Origin: Myoxocephalus aenaeus
Lineage: Eukaryota; Chordata; Actinopteri; Perciformes; Cottidae
Length of the DNA stretch: 64,000 bases
Direction: 5' to 3'
NCBI GenBank assembly: GCA_038501785.1
Contig: JBAMJR010000196.1
Location: 749,501-813,500, forward strand
In this document: positions 44,104-56,518 of the stretch, piece after piece
Layout of the letters: each line of letters begins with the position of its first letter
Position numbering within the stretch: the first letter of the stretch is position 1
Made by a program: the position numbers and the translations under genes
The notes under the pieces: model-generated
Told to the model about the DNA's origin: nothing
Seen by the model: only the letters and a program-made list of their open reading frames with translations
Databases searched by the model: none

Positions 44104-46151
44104 TCAACTTCCTTTTTCCATAATCTTCACCATGTCATAATACTCTGGGGGTGGGGGTGAATGTAGTATAACATCACCCACGCTCTGCTCTTCCACCTCC
44201 ACTTCGGGAGCCATCAACGGCATCATCAGCCGCTGGTCCTCCCTGGTTAGAGCAGTAGAAATCAATCGGGTTATCAGAGTTCTTAGACATGGGACACAGC
44301 AACATCCACAGAGTACTACAATTGCTATCATAATACCCACTGTAGTAATAACTGAAAGGAATAATTGTTCATACTTACCGAACCATCTTTCTATGAAGTT
44401 TGTGAACTCGTTGTCCACTCCGGAGTTCTCCGCCAATTCGTTACTAAGTGAGCTAAGCCCTGCTAAGGCCCTGGACACTGAACCATCGGGGCAGTGTTGT
44501 TAGGAATAAACGTGCAACACATTAACCCAAACATTTTACACACCCCACCCTTCTCAGCGAGCAACATGTCCAAAGCCATTCTATTTTGAAAAGTCATAAG
44601 AGACGTTTTCTCTAATTGTTCCAGTATCCCCTTGATTGCATCCCTGCTGTAATTAACAAATCTCTGCTGGTTATAATAAATGTTATTTATCCAATCTACA
44701 TTTTTATTCATTGTGGGCCATATGAAAATAGAGTCAAATCCATCAGCTATTTGATGCCGAGCCTTGAATTCATCTGGCACTCCTCTGGGTACTCCGATGC
44801 TGTCCAAGTAAACATGTGCAATTTACCTCTGCTGGATGACGCTGAACTAAGCAGATTTAAAGAATCTCCTTCTAATGGGGTTATCGTTACAGGCATAATT
44901 AATCTAACTAACGCACAGGTTCCTGTCCAATTCCTTGGGAGATAATCTCTGAGCACCGTACCACCACAGTACCACCAAACATCTGCTCTGGCCATCATAT
45001 GGTCACCTACCATACCACTGCTGATGCTCTTCTCCTCTGCGGTAACATTAACGATAGTGTGGCAGTGTCTCAGGTTTCCCACACGGACTGAACCTCGCGA
45101 ACTGTGAAGGCAAGTGTAGTTGCCTTTGTAATATGTAAACACTGGAGGGTGCACTGGGGGAACTGCTGGAAACAACAAAGCAAGTGTGTTACAATTTGGT
45201 CCAACTTTGTTCTTAAACAGTCCAAGCATGCATTTGAACCCCCTTGGATCATTTTCGGGGTTCAGTGCAAACGGCACTGTTGCCAACTGCGGCCGTCCTC
45301 TCGCACACACCAAACAGTCTGGCCGTTTGAGCTCTCTGGCAGTGTATAACAGCCAGTTTAGCCAGGTGTTGGACTCACTAAAGCCCATCTCGGTTTCAAT
45401 AGTTTGTCTCACACTCGTTATATTCAGGTATTTAAATTACGGAGTCTGGGCCATCCCCCACTTGTATACTTGTCTTGGAAGACTTGTCAGTTGGTTCTAC
45501 TACATCTATATTAATTGTATAATAATCTCCTGTAGTGCTTTCTATCCCTAATTTGTAGTCACCAGAGATTTCTACTTGCGGGTTGTTTACAGTTATCGTG
45601 ACTATGTTGCAATGATATGTGGACTTTTCCCTGTTTGGACATTGGTTGATTTGACCTGTTATAGAGATTACCCCACGCCTTTTATTATTCGGATTATACC
45701 GGCCCTCAGGGTTGGTACTTGTAAACACATCATTCCACTGGCAACTACCTGTGCATAAATATTTGTGATGGAGTGAGTTAGACCATATTACCGCATCTCC
45801 TGGTTCAACGCCACCTCGTGGACAGCCTCCCTCACGGCACAGGTCAAACGATCTCACACATTGTTGACCCACTTCACAACGGAGCTTAATTGGGCCCCGG
45901 TTATCATGCCCATCTCGCCTCTCTCGGGAGTGTATTGTGGCCACCTGTGTGGGGTCTATCTTGGTGTAATTGTAACTTGCATATTCCACGTCCTGTAATT
46001 CTATGAATTTTTTAATGTCCCTCTCTTCCTGGACCTTGCGCCAGATAAAGGGAAACATCAACAGGCATGTTACAAATGCTGCACCGATGCAGTACTGGAT
46101 GACTGTACAATCGCTTTTCTCACGTGTCTTGCTTCTCTTTGGGTCTTCCAT
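44104..46151 (-). pseudogene. env: ERV envelope gene with three frame breaks
   Basis: The likely ATG is at 46149-46151, overlapping the pol remnant. Frame 1 (46151-45432) has a basic N-terminus and a hydrophobic leader segment (about residues 22-38), then an RERR site that could be cut by furin. Frame 2 (to 44747) is the surface region with a CXXC at about 45305-45316 and several N-glycosylation sites. Frame 3 (44807-44463) has a helical ectodomain and a CX6CC at about 44514-44540. Frame 4 (44478-44104) has the membrane anchor and a short cytoplasmic tail. Frames change near 45435, 44818 and 44474, each explicable by a 1- or 2-base indel. CXXC plus CX6CC is the gamma-type pattern of covalently linked subunits. 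In the virus this protein mediates entry; here it cannot be made intact. Confidence 0.85.
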
Positions 46152-46356
46152 TTTGGTCAGAATTTCCCTCCTTCTCCGCAGCGCCTCCGGTGGTTGGTTC
46201 TGGTACTTTGGCTGGCGGATCTGCAAGTAAACAATGGGTTAGATGGTGCCACTTGGTCTTAGTGTGGCCTCTTACCTGGAGTGCGTGTGAAGTCTTTGCT
46301 GCAACTTCAAATGGCCCAATCCACCTTGGCTCAGTCCACTGATGGCACGTTCGCAA
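46120..46356 (-). pseudogene. pol: ERV integrase C-terminus, remnant of pol
   Basis: The minus-strand frame contains HQWTEPRWIGPFEV, a Trp/Pro-containing small barrel typical of retroviral integrase C-termini, and TKWHHLTHC; its last residues overlap the env start in another frame, as in gamma-like viruses. A diverged second copy of the same motif region lies at about 46396-46505. The rest of pol (protease, reverse transcriptase, RNase H, integrase core) is not found between 46510 and 47240. Confidence 0.7.
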
Positions 46357-46395
46357 CCTTAAAAATATTTACAAGTGTTTCTCTAATTTATCAGT

Positions 46396-46520
46396 GGTAC
46401 CATTTTTCAATGATATCACTTGGTTTTGGCGTGGCCTTTCTGGAGGGCGTGTGAAGCCTTTGCAACGACTTCAAACGGCCCTACCCCAGTGTCCACTCTA
46501 ATCCAGATCATTTGTTGACC
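46396..46520 (-). repeat. Diverged duplicate of the integrase C-terminal segment
   Basis: The plus-strand sequence TCACTTGGTTTTGGCGTGGC to CAAACGGCCCTACCCCAGTG parallels 46247-46330 (CCACTTGGTCTTAGTGTGGC to CAAATGGCCCAATCCACC). The two differ at many positions and could come from recombination between related ERVs. Confidence 0.6.
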
Positions 46521-47248
46521 CGTGTGTTTATGCTAACATGTGTAATGTCAGGTGGTGCATAATATTAAACAATATGAACTCAGCGCAAGAGAGCTCATCA
46601 TATTTATAATTAATATTTACAATATCAAACCTCTTCCTGTCCGATACTCAACCTTACCAGTCACCTGGTTCCACTGATGACACCTTCTCATCAGCTGGTG
46701 TCTGGTTGGCTCCTGTAAGACAAAAACTCAAACGCAATTTGGTTAATCTTTCAGAAAAACCTCCTCAGAGTTTGATCACGCTCGATATCTTAGCTAATTC
46801 AGACTTCATCATCTGATTAGCTCTCTCGACTACCCTGGAATGTTGGGTCATAGTCTGCTCCGTGTGAATGTGTAATTTCTAAATATGTCCCTCTCTTGTA
46901 CGTGTTTGAATGCAAAATGTGTGCAGTTATCAAACCTGATCCTTCTTGACAGCCTGTGTCTCAGTATCAGCCACTTGACGACTGACTGGGTCGTCTTTCT
47001 TACAGGGGATAACTAAACAGTGCTAATCACCGTTAGAATATTTCATGATTTTAACTTAAATTTGAATAAAATTCGAAAAAAATAGTGTGGCACCTGCACC
47101 TTCCCTGCACCTTCATCCTCCCTCTCCTTTCTGAAACAATACTGTGGATCTTATCCCATTTGCTTCAGAAACCATCCCGATGGAAGGGCTTGGTTGATGG
47201 GTGGAGAGCTTTGATCTCATCGCTCTTGTGGTTTCCTGCACCTGAAGG
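46521..47248 (-). other. ERV region where pol should be; no domain recognised
   Basis: About 730 bp of A/T-rich sequence with stops in all minus-strand frames. A frame at 47295-47113 is short and unrecognised. The size (normally about 3.3 kb of pol) indicates a deletion. Confidence 0.5.
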
Positions 47249-47956
47249 TCATTCTTCCTCTTGCTCCCAGGATCTGGCTGGCAGAAGATGGGCATTAGGG
47301 ATGTTTATGTGCCCCCCTCTTCTTCCTCCTGCTCGTCCTCTTCTTGGTTTGCGGCAATCTCTAGCCCAGTGTCCACTTTTCCCACAGTTGAAACAGCCTT
47401 TATCATTCTTTTTCTTTTCTCCTGCTTCCCATGGTGTGGTGTTTGGTTGTGCCGACAGGTTTGAAGTGGGGTTTGGGGAAGTGTTTTGACAAAGGTTTTC
47501 AGAATGTGCCGGGAATGGGCCTAATGAGTTTGTAGAACGGACCAGGGCCGCTCTTCCAATGAGGGGGCTTGTTAGGTGGAGGCTTTCTTCACACAATCTC
47601 AATCTCTCTTCCCGTGCAGCCTCCCTCCTTTCTCTCTCACTTGCCCGTTCTTCCATTTTGAACAGGGCCTTCTCCAGAAATTCAACCTTGTTCAACAGGA
47701 CTGGGATTGCTTCGACAACCAGGCTGCTGACATAACCGAGAACCTCCACAGTACTTTCCTTTATCTCCACTGGTTTCATCAGCGCCATCTTCTCTTCCTT
47801 GGTGGGCGCCTCCAGGCTTGTTACATCAAGTAAACCCTCAGCATGCCATGTTTCGATGTGGTTTCTCAGTCTCCTGTCTGCCTTCTCCTTCTTTCCGTTG
47901 ATCGTCATTCTCAGGGCTTCATTAACCCACGCTGGGGTGTTCATTGGACTAGACAT
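47249..47956 (-). CDS. gag: ERV gag, short form with one zinc knuckle (235 aa)
   Basis: The ATG at 47954-47956 (MSSPMNTPAWVNEALRMTIN) is preferred to the upstream in-frame extension, which is hydrophobic and lacks a clear start. A Glu/Arg-rich coiled coil lies at about residues 88-130 (EERASERERREAAREERL), a Ser/Pro/Asn-rich linker follows, and a single zinc knuckle CFNCGKSGHWARDC (CX2CX4HX4C, residues 188-201) is followed by a basic RKPRRGRAGGRRGG tail. The stop is at 47249. At 235 residues it is less than half the length of most retroviral gags, and I do not see a capsid major-homology region, so it is probably internally deleted. It is the only intact frame in the element. Confidence 0.75.
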   Translation of the reverse strand: MSSPMNTPAWVNEALRMTINGKKEKADRRLRNHIETWHAEGLLDVTSLEAPTKEEKMALMKPVEIKESTVEVLGYVSSLVVEAIPVLLNKVEFLEKALFKMEERASERERREAAREERLRLCEESLHLTSPLIGRAALVRSTNSLGPFPAHSENLCQNTSPNPTSNLSAQPNTTPWEAGEKKKNDKGCFNCGKSGHWARDCRKPRRGRAGGRRGGHINIPNAHLLPARSWEQEEE

Positions 47957-49634
47957 CTTGGAAGGATCAGGTGCTGACGCTGGCTTATATAAGGAAATGT
48001 AAATGTAGAAATAAAATAACAAACACTATGTGTCTAACGTGCAAATGTGGTGTATTTGGAAGAATACAATTGGTTAAGTTATAGGGGAAGTTCACACTGC
48101 CAGCGCTGGTACAAACTGGACAAAAACACAATATCACACTGCGATTGAACAACAAGGCATGCCAGTATGATGTTTATAAAACTAAAATTTTCAAAAATGA
48201 AAGATTATTAAATTGCCAAAATGTTTATTAATATACAACTATAGGTAATATCCTCAATTATCTCTATGTGTGAATGTTTTAAGCCATTAGCCTCTATGCT
48301 GTTTAAAGTACGTGTCTGCTGTGTGTGTAAACAGTCCAGGTGTCAGTGTCAGTGAGGAAATACCCCTCCAACCTCTAGAGGCGCTATTATATTTAAGATA
48401 TTTCCTGTTTACTTAACACATGAGGTCCCACGTTTGTCTTCCCCCCTTTAGTCCACTTTTCTTTTCACAACTTGACTTCTCTTTGTATATTCTCCTCTAA
48501 TTAGTTATACTCTCGCTGTCTAGTGCTTTTGCCGCAGACAGCTCTGGCTCCAAGCTCAGACTTCTCGGCTCACGCGTCGTCTCCTCAAATTTTTAATTTC
48601 GTTGTCTAGCGCTGAATCTCCGCTTCCCTCTTCTAGCTCGTGTCGTAGCATACAACTAACAAAATCCTATAAGTACTTGGCTCCTCAGACCAGCTGAAGA
48701 CGTCAAAACTGAGCGCCGGTCCCGTCCCTTTCGCGGAACACGGATATGTTATTAATGTACAACCACGTAGCTATTGACTGGCAGGGTCCAGGCGTCGTGT
48801 ATTTCAGATTTTTAATTTATGGTGCTTATGTTCAGATCCTAGGGGTCATTCTCGGAGTATTTAAAGACTACTAAGAACCTGCCGATTCAAAGCGTAACTC
48901 TAAAACTGTTGCCGTATCAGTAATCCCTACTGTAAAATATCCGATATAGTACAGGCCCCGCCCGGTCTCTGTAACCTAAACAATTCTGGCACCTTACTGC
49001 AAATTTGCATTCATACATGTGATGCTACCCCGCGTAATATAACTATTGCGGTTAGTTCAGTTATCTTGGGAGTCAATTGTGCTTGGAAAAAACAAAGGGG
49101 AAAATCAACACTGAGCGGCCATTTTGCGACCACGCGATCTCACGCTGCAAAGCTTCTCAAAACACAGCTGATTACTATGTTTCACAAACACGCACGCAGC
49201 CTTCCATTCAACATATAATTATATACAAACCGCACGTATTACAACAAAGCTCTCGAGTAAATGCAATCTTACATACCACTCAAGAACACAGAGCCGCTCT
49301 TGCAGACTCCGTGTCTCCCAACTTTCAAACAAAGCTTTTCCTACACATCCATGCCAGCTTTCATTCAACGTATAACATACAAAACATAAGCCGACTATCA
49401 TCTCACTCAACAATTATACTATGTCGTGTTTTCACGCTAATAATTTTAAATCCACTACCGACCGTCCTCTTCCTGCTCACGACTAATTTTCCTATTTCTA
49501 CCTGTAAGGTTTGATTAAACAGGCCCTTAAATACCTTTATTGCTGGGCCCTCTCGTGATTAGGAAGAGGAGAGCCTCGTGGTAAATCCGAATGGTTTGCC
49601 CAGCTCCATCAGAGTCCTGCCGTTGGTCGCCATC
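47957..49634 (-). other. ERV leader with primer-binding site
   Basis: On the minus strand the 5' LTR is followed after two bases by TGGCGACCAACGGCAGGA (about 49632-49615), a primer-binding-site candidate starting with TGG as expected for pairing to a tRNA 3' CCA. The 1.65-kb leader before gag is long for a simple retrovirus. A splice donor, packaging signal or upstream coding region could be within; I see no convincing frame. The plus-strand frame at 49077-49514 is antisense and unremarkable. Confidence 0.6.
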
Positions 49635-50200
49635 TGTTAAGTTCTTGAAACTCTGGGAGTTGGCGCGGAATAAGGACCGGGGTCCGAAGATGATATAATA
49701 TAAGAATATTTAATAAAAAGAGTGAAATGACAGAACAGGTTATGCATTCGATCGATCGAGCTATTTTCCAATCCACCCGGGCGCTTCTCGCCTGAAGTTC
49801 CTCCTTCGTCGGTGGTGGCCAGAAAAGAGGCTGTTCTCCCAGGTACAGTCAAATTTATCTCCTCCTCCGAGCTAGAGCCCTCCCTCATTAACATTCCGGC
49901 GTGTCCGCCACGAGAGACGGAGCCGCGTCCCCTCTTCCTCCTCTTCTTCTCCTTCGTCTTTGGTAGATCCTTAAAGTCCGTTCTCCAGCTCCGCCCCTCA
50001 GGCGAACAAGAGAACTACAATTCCTTATCTAGTCATACATTAATCATTAATAAAAACAGTGGCCTACATATGCATGCCATTCATAATAATATCCCTTATT
50101 AATTATCATATTCCATGCATTGTAATGTACACCCAAACAGCTTCTCATTTTACATTGTACAGAGTCCAATTATGACAAACTAGGTTTTAAAAACCCTACA
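49635..50200 (-). repeat. 5' LTR of the ERV
   Basis: 566 bp, apparently identical to the LTR at 42732-43297; the two predicted frames in each copy translate identically. Ends in AACCCTACA on the plus strand, followed by AACT. Confidence 0.93.
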
Positions 50201-50946
50201 AACTGCAGCTTCAGCCCTCACTCTTTTATTTTATATGACTTCAGTTACAGAAGCTTTAATGAAATAGTTAAACTGGACGAGCTCTTCAGTCTGAGTCATG
50301 TTTCTGATTATCATCTTTAGAATCAACTATTTTGTCACATTATAATAAAACACTATCAAGTCAACACGAGTTGTGTGGTGTTTCATAAACTGTTGTCTGC
50401 ATATTCTTACGATCAGATTATAATCTGCATATAAACCATACAACATAAAGGGATATGAGATATTCTTAGTATGAGAACGTATTTAATTCAGCATGTTTGA
50501 AACTGAAGAGACAGTTTAGTAGCTTTGTACTCTGTGAAAAATACCTTGGTTTCACTTTTATATTCCTTCTTTCATTTCTATTCCAACCTCGTCATAAAGT
50601 AATACTATGAACCGGGTTGTTTATGTCGTCTGCATGACGCAACACTGTAAGAACACACAAACAAAGTATTTAAGATGCGCTTTATTGTGGTCCCGAGATA
50701 GACTACAACATTGTAGTTTCACCGCTGCAGACCGACGTCACTAACATGTGCCTGCCGTCGCGTCATAACTACGTGGCTTAGTAAAAGTGGAGTCGGATTC
50801 TCTAAACACCGCGGTTGTCTTTTCCTAACGCCTCATGAATTCTCCTTCCCATCTTTCCTTGACCCCGTGATGTTTTTACAGAGGTTAAGGAAAAGTGATT
50901 AGGGTTAGATGTTAGGAGGTCATTTTTTGACTATTCAACTGCAGCC

Positions 50947-51114
50947 AGGGAGTCCGACAGGAAGTCCGACAAGAAGTCAGGCAGGAAGTCAGACAGTATT
51001 GAGATACAGACATGATATTTGTTGTGTACTTCGGTGCAGTAGTTTCAATGTAGTAAAAGTACTTTTAATGTATGTGAGTAAAAGTACTCCGCCTGCCCTG
51101 CATCTCTATTGCTG

Positions 51115-51149
<35 letters not shown>

Positions 51150-51270
51150 CACAGCAGTACCATGGTAACCGACCCCCATCCAGCTTCGGTCCTTACCTTC
51201 ATACCCACCAAAGAAAAAGAAAAGAAAACACAGACCCTGCTCTGTGTACATCCTCCAGCTGGTCTTTCCC

Positions 51271-51334
<64 letters not shown>

Positions 51335-51536
51335 TAGTATATTTTAGAGATCAAGCTCTTGGTTCGTAGTATTTCTGTTATTGGTTATTTTTATGTGTGT
51401 GCATGTTGTCAGCCTGGAGACAGTTACTGTGGAAACCAGGGACTGCAATGATGGAGGGAGGGAGAGAGAGACACAAGTTGATAAACCGTCTGTCTCTCTT
51501 TCTCTCTCTCGCTCTGTCCCGGCTTTGTGTATATAT
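50947..51536. other. No gene; microsatellites
   Basis: GACAGGAAGTC repeats to 51000, an AAGTA-step remnant, (CAT)n at 51116-51147, (TG)n at 51274-51333, and CT/GA tracts at 51455-51515. Confidence 0.7.
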
Positions 51537-53034
51537 TAGTGCTGTCATATTAGCGCGTTATTAACGGCGTTAACGCAAACCAATTTTAACGCCGTCAATT
51601 TTATTAACGGCGTTAACGCATTTTAATTTTTCAATTATTTTTTTTACGCGAGCGCCACGCCGGATGTAGCTCAACCGGAAGCAAAACAATAGGCACGCCG
51701 TTTGGGCTTGGAAGCTAGGCTAACGTTACGGTTTGAAATGAATGAATGGTGAGCGCGATACGGCAAAATGAATGATATTCAGTGAACTGCGAACAGGTGC
51801 GCGTGCCAGAAGGGAGCGCGAGTGAACACATTGAACACAGCAGGAGAGAATGCAACGTTAGCCAGCTAGCTAAAGCTCCGGTGGGAAATGATTAGCTTAA
51901 GCCGTGTTCACACCGGACGCGCCGCATCCGGTGTGAACACGGCGTAACGCTACCGTTTTTGAGGAGGTAGATTTTGAGGAGAGGGGACTGACAAGGCAGA
52001 AGGTAAAGTGGTCCACCGTTCTATCAATAAGCAGACCTGCCAACCTGTACGCAATTTGCGTAGCGGATACGCATTTTGACGTCAAAGTACGCTGGTAAAA
52101 ATTAGTCTAAAATTAATTTTAGACTAATTGACCAGCACACATTATATGCAATGCAATATAATGCATGACGAGTATTTAATGACTTATCAATATATAGGTT
52201 ATATATCAAGGTTGGCAGGTCTGAATAAGGCTAAACTAGAAGTTAACACTAATACAAACATTATTTTTGCAGAATGAGTGTGTTAGGGGAGAAGGATGCA
52301 GCCATTGTTAAACAGCTGGATTGAAATGCAGCTGGAACTGGTTGTGGCTAAAACTGGAAGGCACGGTCTCAATAAAAGGGCAAGAGGTGTCCTTTCATCT
52401 AGGAGATGTATTCTCCAAAATCAACAGGCAAGGATTCGCCAGATGCATTCTCTGCATCAAATATATAAATGATGCTAACAAAGGCAGCCATGCTCTCCCT
52501 TACCACATTGTGCCTCATATACTGTAAATGTTAGACTCAGTGACAGGCTGGCATGAAATGGCTTGCATAATACTTAGTAAGGAGGCCATAATAATTTTTG
52601 ACTCATGGCTGAAGTTAAGTTTCTCCAGCTCTCCCCAGGTTGGCAAAAAAAGCATCTCAAAATGCATCAGATTGATGCTTTAAAATATGGAATATTTAAA
52701 TGTTTCTTACGGGGGAGCATGCCCCCGGACCCTCCTAGAGGGGTAATATCCTTCTCACCTTTTTCACCCCTGACCCGTTTTCATGCCTGGTGCACTCTAT
52801 AATTGTATTTTATAAACCCTTGTTTACCTGAAATGTGCAGTGATTTTATTTTGTACCGCCCTGTTTGGCAGTTGTTTTTCAATAAAATAAAGCAAGCCAA
52901 TCCACTTTTTCATGTTGATAAGAGCATTAAAATGCCAAAAAAAAAAAATGCGATTAATTGCGATTAATCGCGAGTTAACTATGACATAAATGCGATTAAT
53001 CGCGATTAAATATTTTAATCGCTTGACAGCACTA
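51537..53034. mobile_element. hAT element (1498 bp) with GTATATAT target duplication
   Basis: Starts TAGTGCTGTCATATTAGCGC and ends CTTGACAGCACTA; GTATATAT lies at 51529-51536 and 53035-53042. Both ends carry subterminal repeats: GGCGTTAACGC at the left and GCGATTAATCGCGA at the right. The interior is partly coding-derived: a plus-strand frame 52321-52527 has VSFHLGDVFSKINRQGFARC followed by CILCI and GSHAL, resembling the zinc-finger start of a hAT transposase. Catalytic regions are absent. A long palindrome lies at 52091-52136. Confidence 0.88.
52091..52136. repeat. Palindrome inside the hAT element
   Basis: The 30-bp core 52100-52129 is self-complementary (AATTAGTCTAAAATT and its reverse), and GCTGGT/ACCAGC outside it also pair. 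Confidence 0.9.
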
Positions 53035-53042
53035 GTATATAT

Positions 53043-54812
<1,770 letters not shown>

Positions 54813-55679
54813 AGTGGCGGTCAGCCAATAGAGGGCAACGGGGCCTGGCCCCACCCACCTTGAGCCACACAAAAGAAAAAATATTATAATAATATTAATA
54901 CATTATACAAATTGTCAATATTTGTGTTTTTGAGCTATGGAATATACCCCGTAGTATTTGAAAAATAGGATATCTGCGCAAAATATATGCTTTTCCTGCT
55001 TGTCCTCTCTGCTAGTGCACCTCTCAGCTGCTCCCGTGCACGTCTCCGCTGCTAGTGCACGTCATGGGGATAGATCGATTTTGCCCATGGAAGACAGGTC
55101 TAATACGCAGTTTAGCCAATCACTGATTAAAGAAATAAATGACTGGAATACAATTTATCAAATCAGTGCCCTAAAAACGACTTCTGGGAGGGCTATTCTC
55201 ATCTTGCCCCGCGCTGCGCGTTCCCGTGTCTCTGTTTTCTCAGGGCTCGTGTCTCGTTCTCATCTTGCGTGTTCTTGTCACGCCGGTCTCTTGTGTTCTC
55301 GCCGGATTCTCTTCTCTCGCAGCGACATTTTAACGACATGACAATGGAGCATCCCAGCACGAGTGCTACTCTTGCAAGAAGACTCAATCCTAACTAGATC
55401 AAATCTCTCCTCCAAGACCCGTTTGAGAGAAGAACTATGACAGAGAAACTCCTGGTCCCAGATCAGCTCCTGAACTCAGCAGACAACAGACCAGCATGAA
55501 AGGGAAGCAGGCGCGGACATGTTGGACTGTATGCTGTCGGTTATAATGGATTACATTCTGGAGGAAGTAAAGAACGCTGATTTTATCGCCATACAAGCAG
55601 ACGAGATGACTGACTGACCCACTGTCAGCTGATGCTACGCTACATCGAAGCTAACGGTAACGTTGTAAAGATTGCATAT
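54813..55679 (+). pseudogene. Decayed hAT-type transposase fragment
   Basis: The block opens CAGTGGCGGTCAGCCAATAG, as do several hAT ends. In a plus-strand frame at about 55525-55615 the sequence MLSVIMDYILEEVKNADFIA is followed by IQADEMTD and a stop, matching the region around the first catalytic aspartate of hAT transposases of the ZMYM/TTF-finger type. Frames before it are broken, and a TTF-like finger is not recognisable. No right terminus was found. Confidence 0.5.
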
Positions 55680-55934
55680 GCCGGTGTTACGGTTTAACAG
55701 GCGACCGTGTTAACTGATGACTTTCAAGATAAGACGTAGCTGTCTTCGTGAATACTTTGTTGTTTGATTTTTCAATACAGTGTCAAACCTTCTCATATAC
55801 ATATACAAATTAAACTATGCGGCTTTCACGAGGACAGCTACATGTTGTCTTCCTATTCTCAACAGCTGTCGTAACTACGAAAACGACTGAAAGTCACCAG
55901 TTAACAGGGTCACCTGTTAAACCGCAACACCGGC
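55680..55934. mobile_element. Foldback MITE (255 bp)
   Basis: The left arm GCCGGTGTTACGGTTTAACA pairs with the right arm ending TGTTAAACCGCAACACCGGC with one mismatch; the pairing continues inwards (TGTTAACTG, TGACTTTCA) and again nearer the centre (GTAGCTGTCTTCGTGAA with a reversed copy at about 55832-55848). Nearly the whole element can fold into one hairpin. No coding capacity and no clear duplication. Confidence 0.75.
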
Positions 55935-56245
55935 CTCTGTTACGGCACTGATAAAAGAGAAAACACGTTTGTTTATTTTCTTTTACACTAAGTGCTGTAC
56001 TGGCAATGGAAGTGACGGCCTTAACAGGAACACAGGTTTTAAATCGGATTGTTATTGTTATTTTTATTACTTTTATTTTGTCGGCTGTGTATAATGTGAC
56101 CGGGAGGAAGTGACGCGAGGGGTTTGAATGAATGAATGAATGAATATATACTTTATTAATCCCCGAGGGGAAATTTGGTGTCGCTGTAGCAGCAATTTAC
56201 AGACAAAAATAAGATATAAAAACAACAGGGATGAAAGATATATAC

Positions 56246-56246
<1 letters not shown>

Positions 56247-56313
<67 letters not shown>
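56247..56313. repeat. (TAA)n microsatellite in the LINE 3' region
   Basis: About 22 AAT/TAA units with no interruption. Confidence 0.95.
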
Positions 56314-56316
<3 letters not shown>

Positions 56317-56518
56317 GAAGAAAAAAATTGCTGGGGTGAAAGAAAAAAAAAACAGTATTAATTGTGAAAAAAAGTACAAAAATGCAAAGTATGTATGTGT
56401 ATATTAAGTGTGTGAGGTGTAAATAAAACAAACAATAGGGGAGTGCAAAAATGCAAATTATGTATGTAAATATATGAAGTGTGAAGTGTAGATAAACGTA
56501 AACTTGTACAATGATTAA

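Larger units (their letters stand above)
42732..50200 (-). mobile_element. Endogenous retrovirus (7469 bp), defective, with identical LTRs
   Basis: Two direct 566-bp LTRs (42732-43297 and 49635-50200) flank, on the minus strand, a primer-binding site, a long leader, a short gag, a pol remnant and env. The target duplication is AACT at 42728-42731 and 50201-50204. Reading the two LTRs side by side I find no difference, so insertion (or LTR homogenisation) is recent. The coding part is nevertheless defective: most of pol is absent and env has three frame breaks. Gamma-type env motifs (CXXC in the surface part, CX6CC in the transmembrane part) are present. Genus assignment is open; fish ERVs related to snakehead or zebrafish retroviruses would be the first comparison. 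Confidence 0.92.
42294..50946. mobile_element. MITE split by the endogenous retrovirus
   Basis: GGCTGCAGTCGAATAGTC at 42294 pairs with GACTATTCAACTGCAGCC at 50929-50946 (one mismatch), and the similarity continues inwards (CTTCCTAACT / GTTAGGAGG). AGG flanks both ends, a possible 3-bp duplication. Removing the ERV (42732-50200 and one AACT) leaves about 1.2 kb without coding capacity. CCGACAGGAAGTC-type repeats lie just outside both ends. Confidence 0.55.

Noticed and set aside
49077..49514. 145-codon plus-strand frame in the ERV leader
   Set aside because: Antisense to the ERV, composition unremarkable, no start context; not supported as an antisense gene of the virus.
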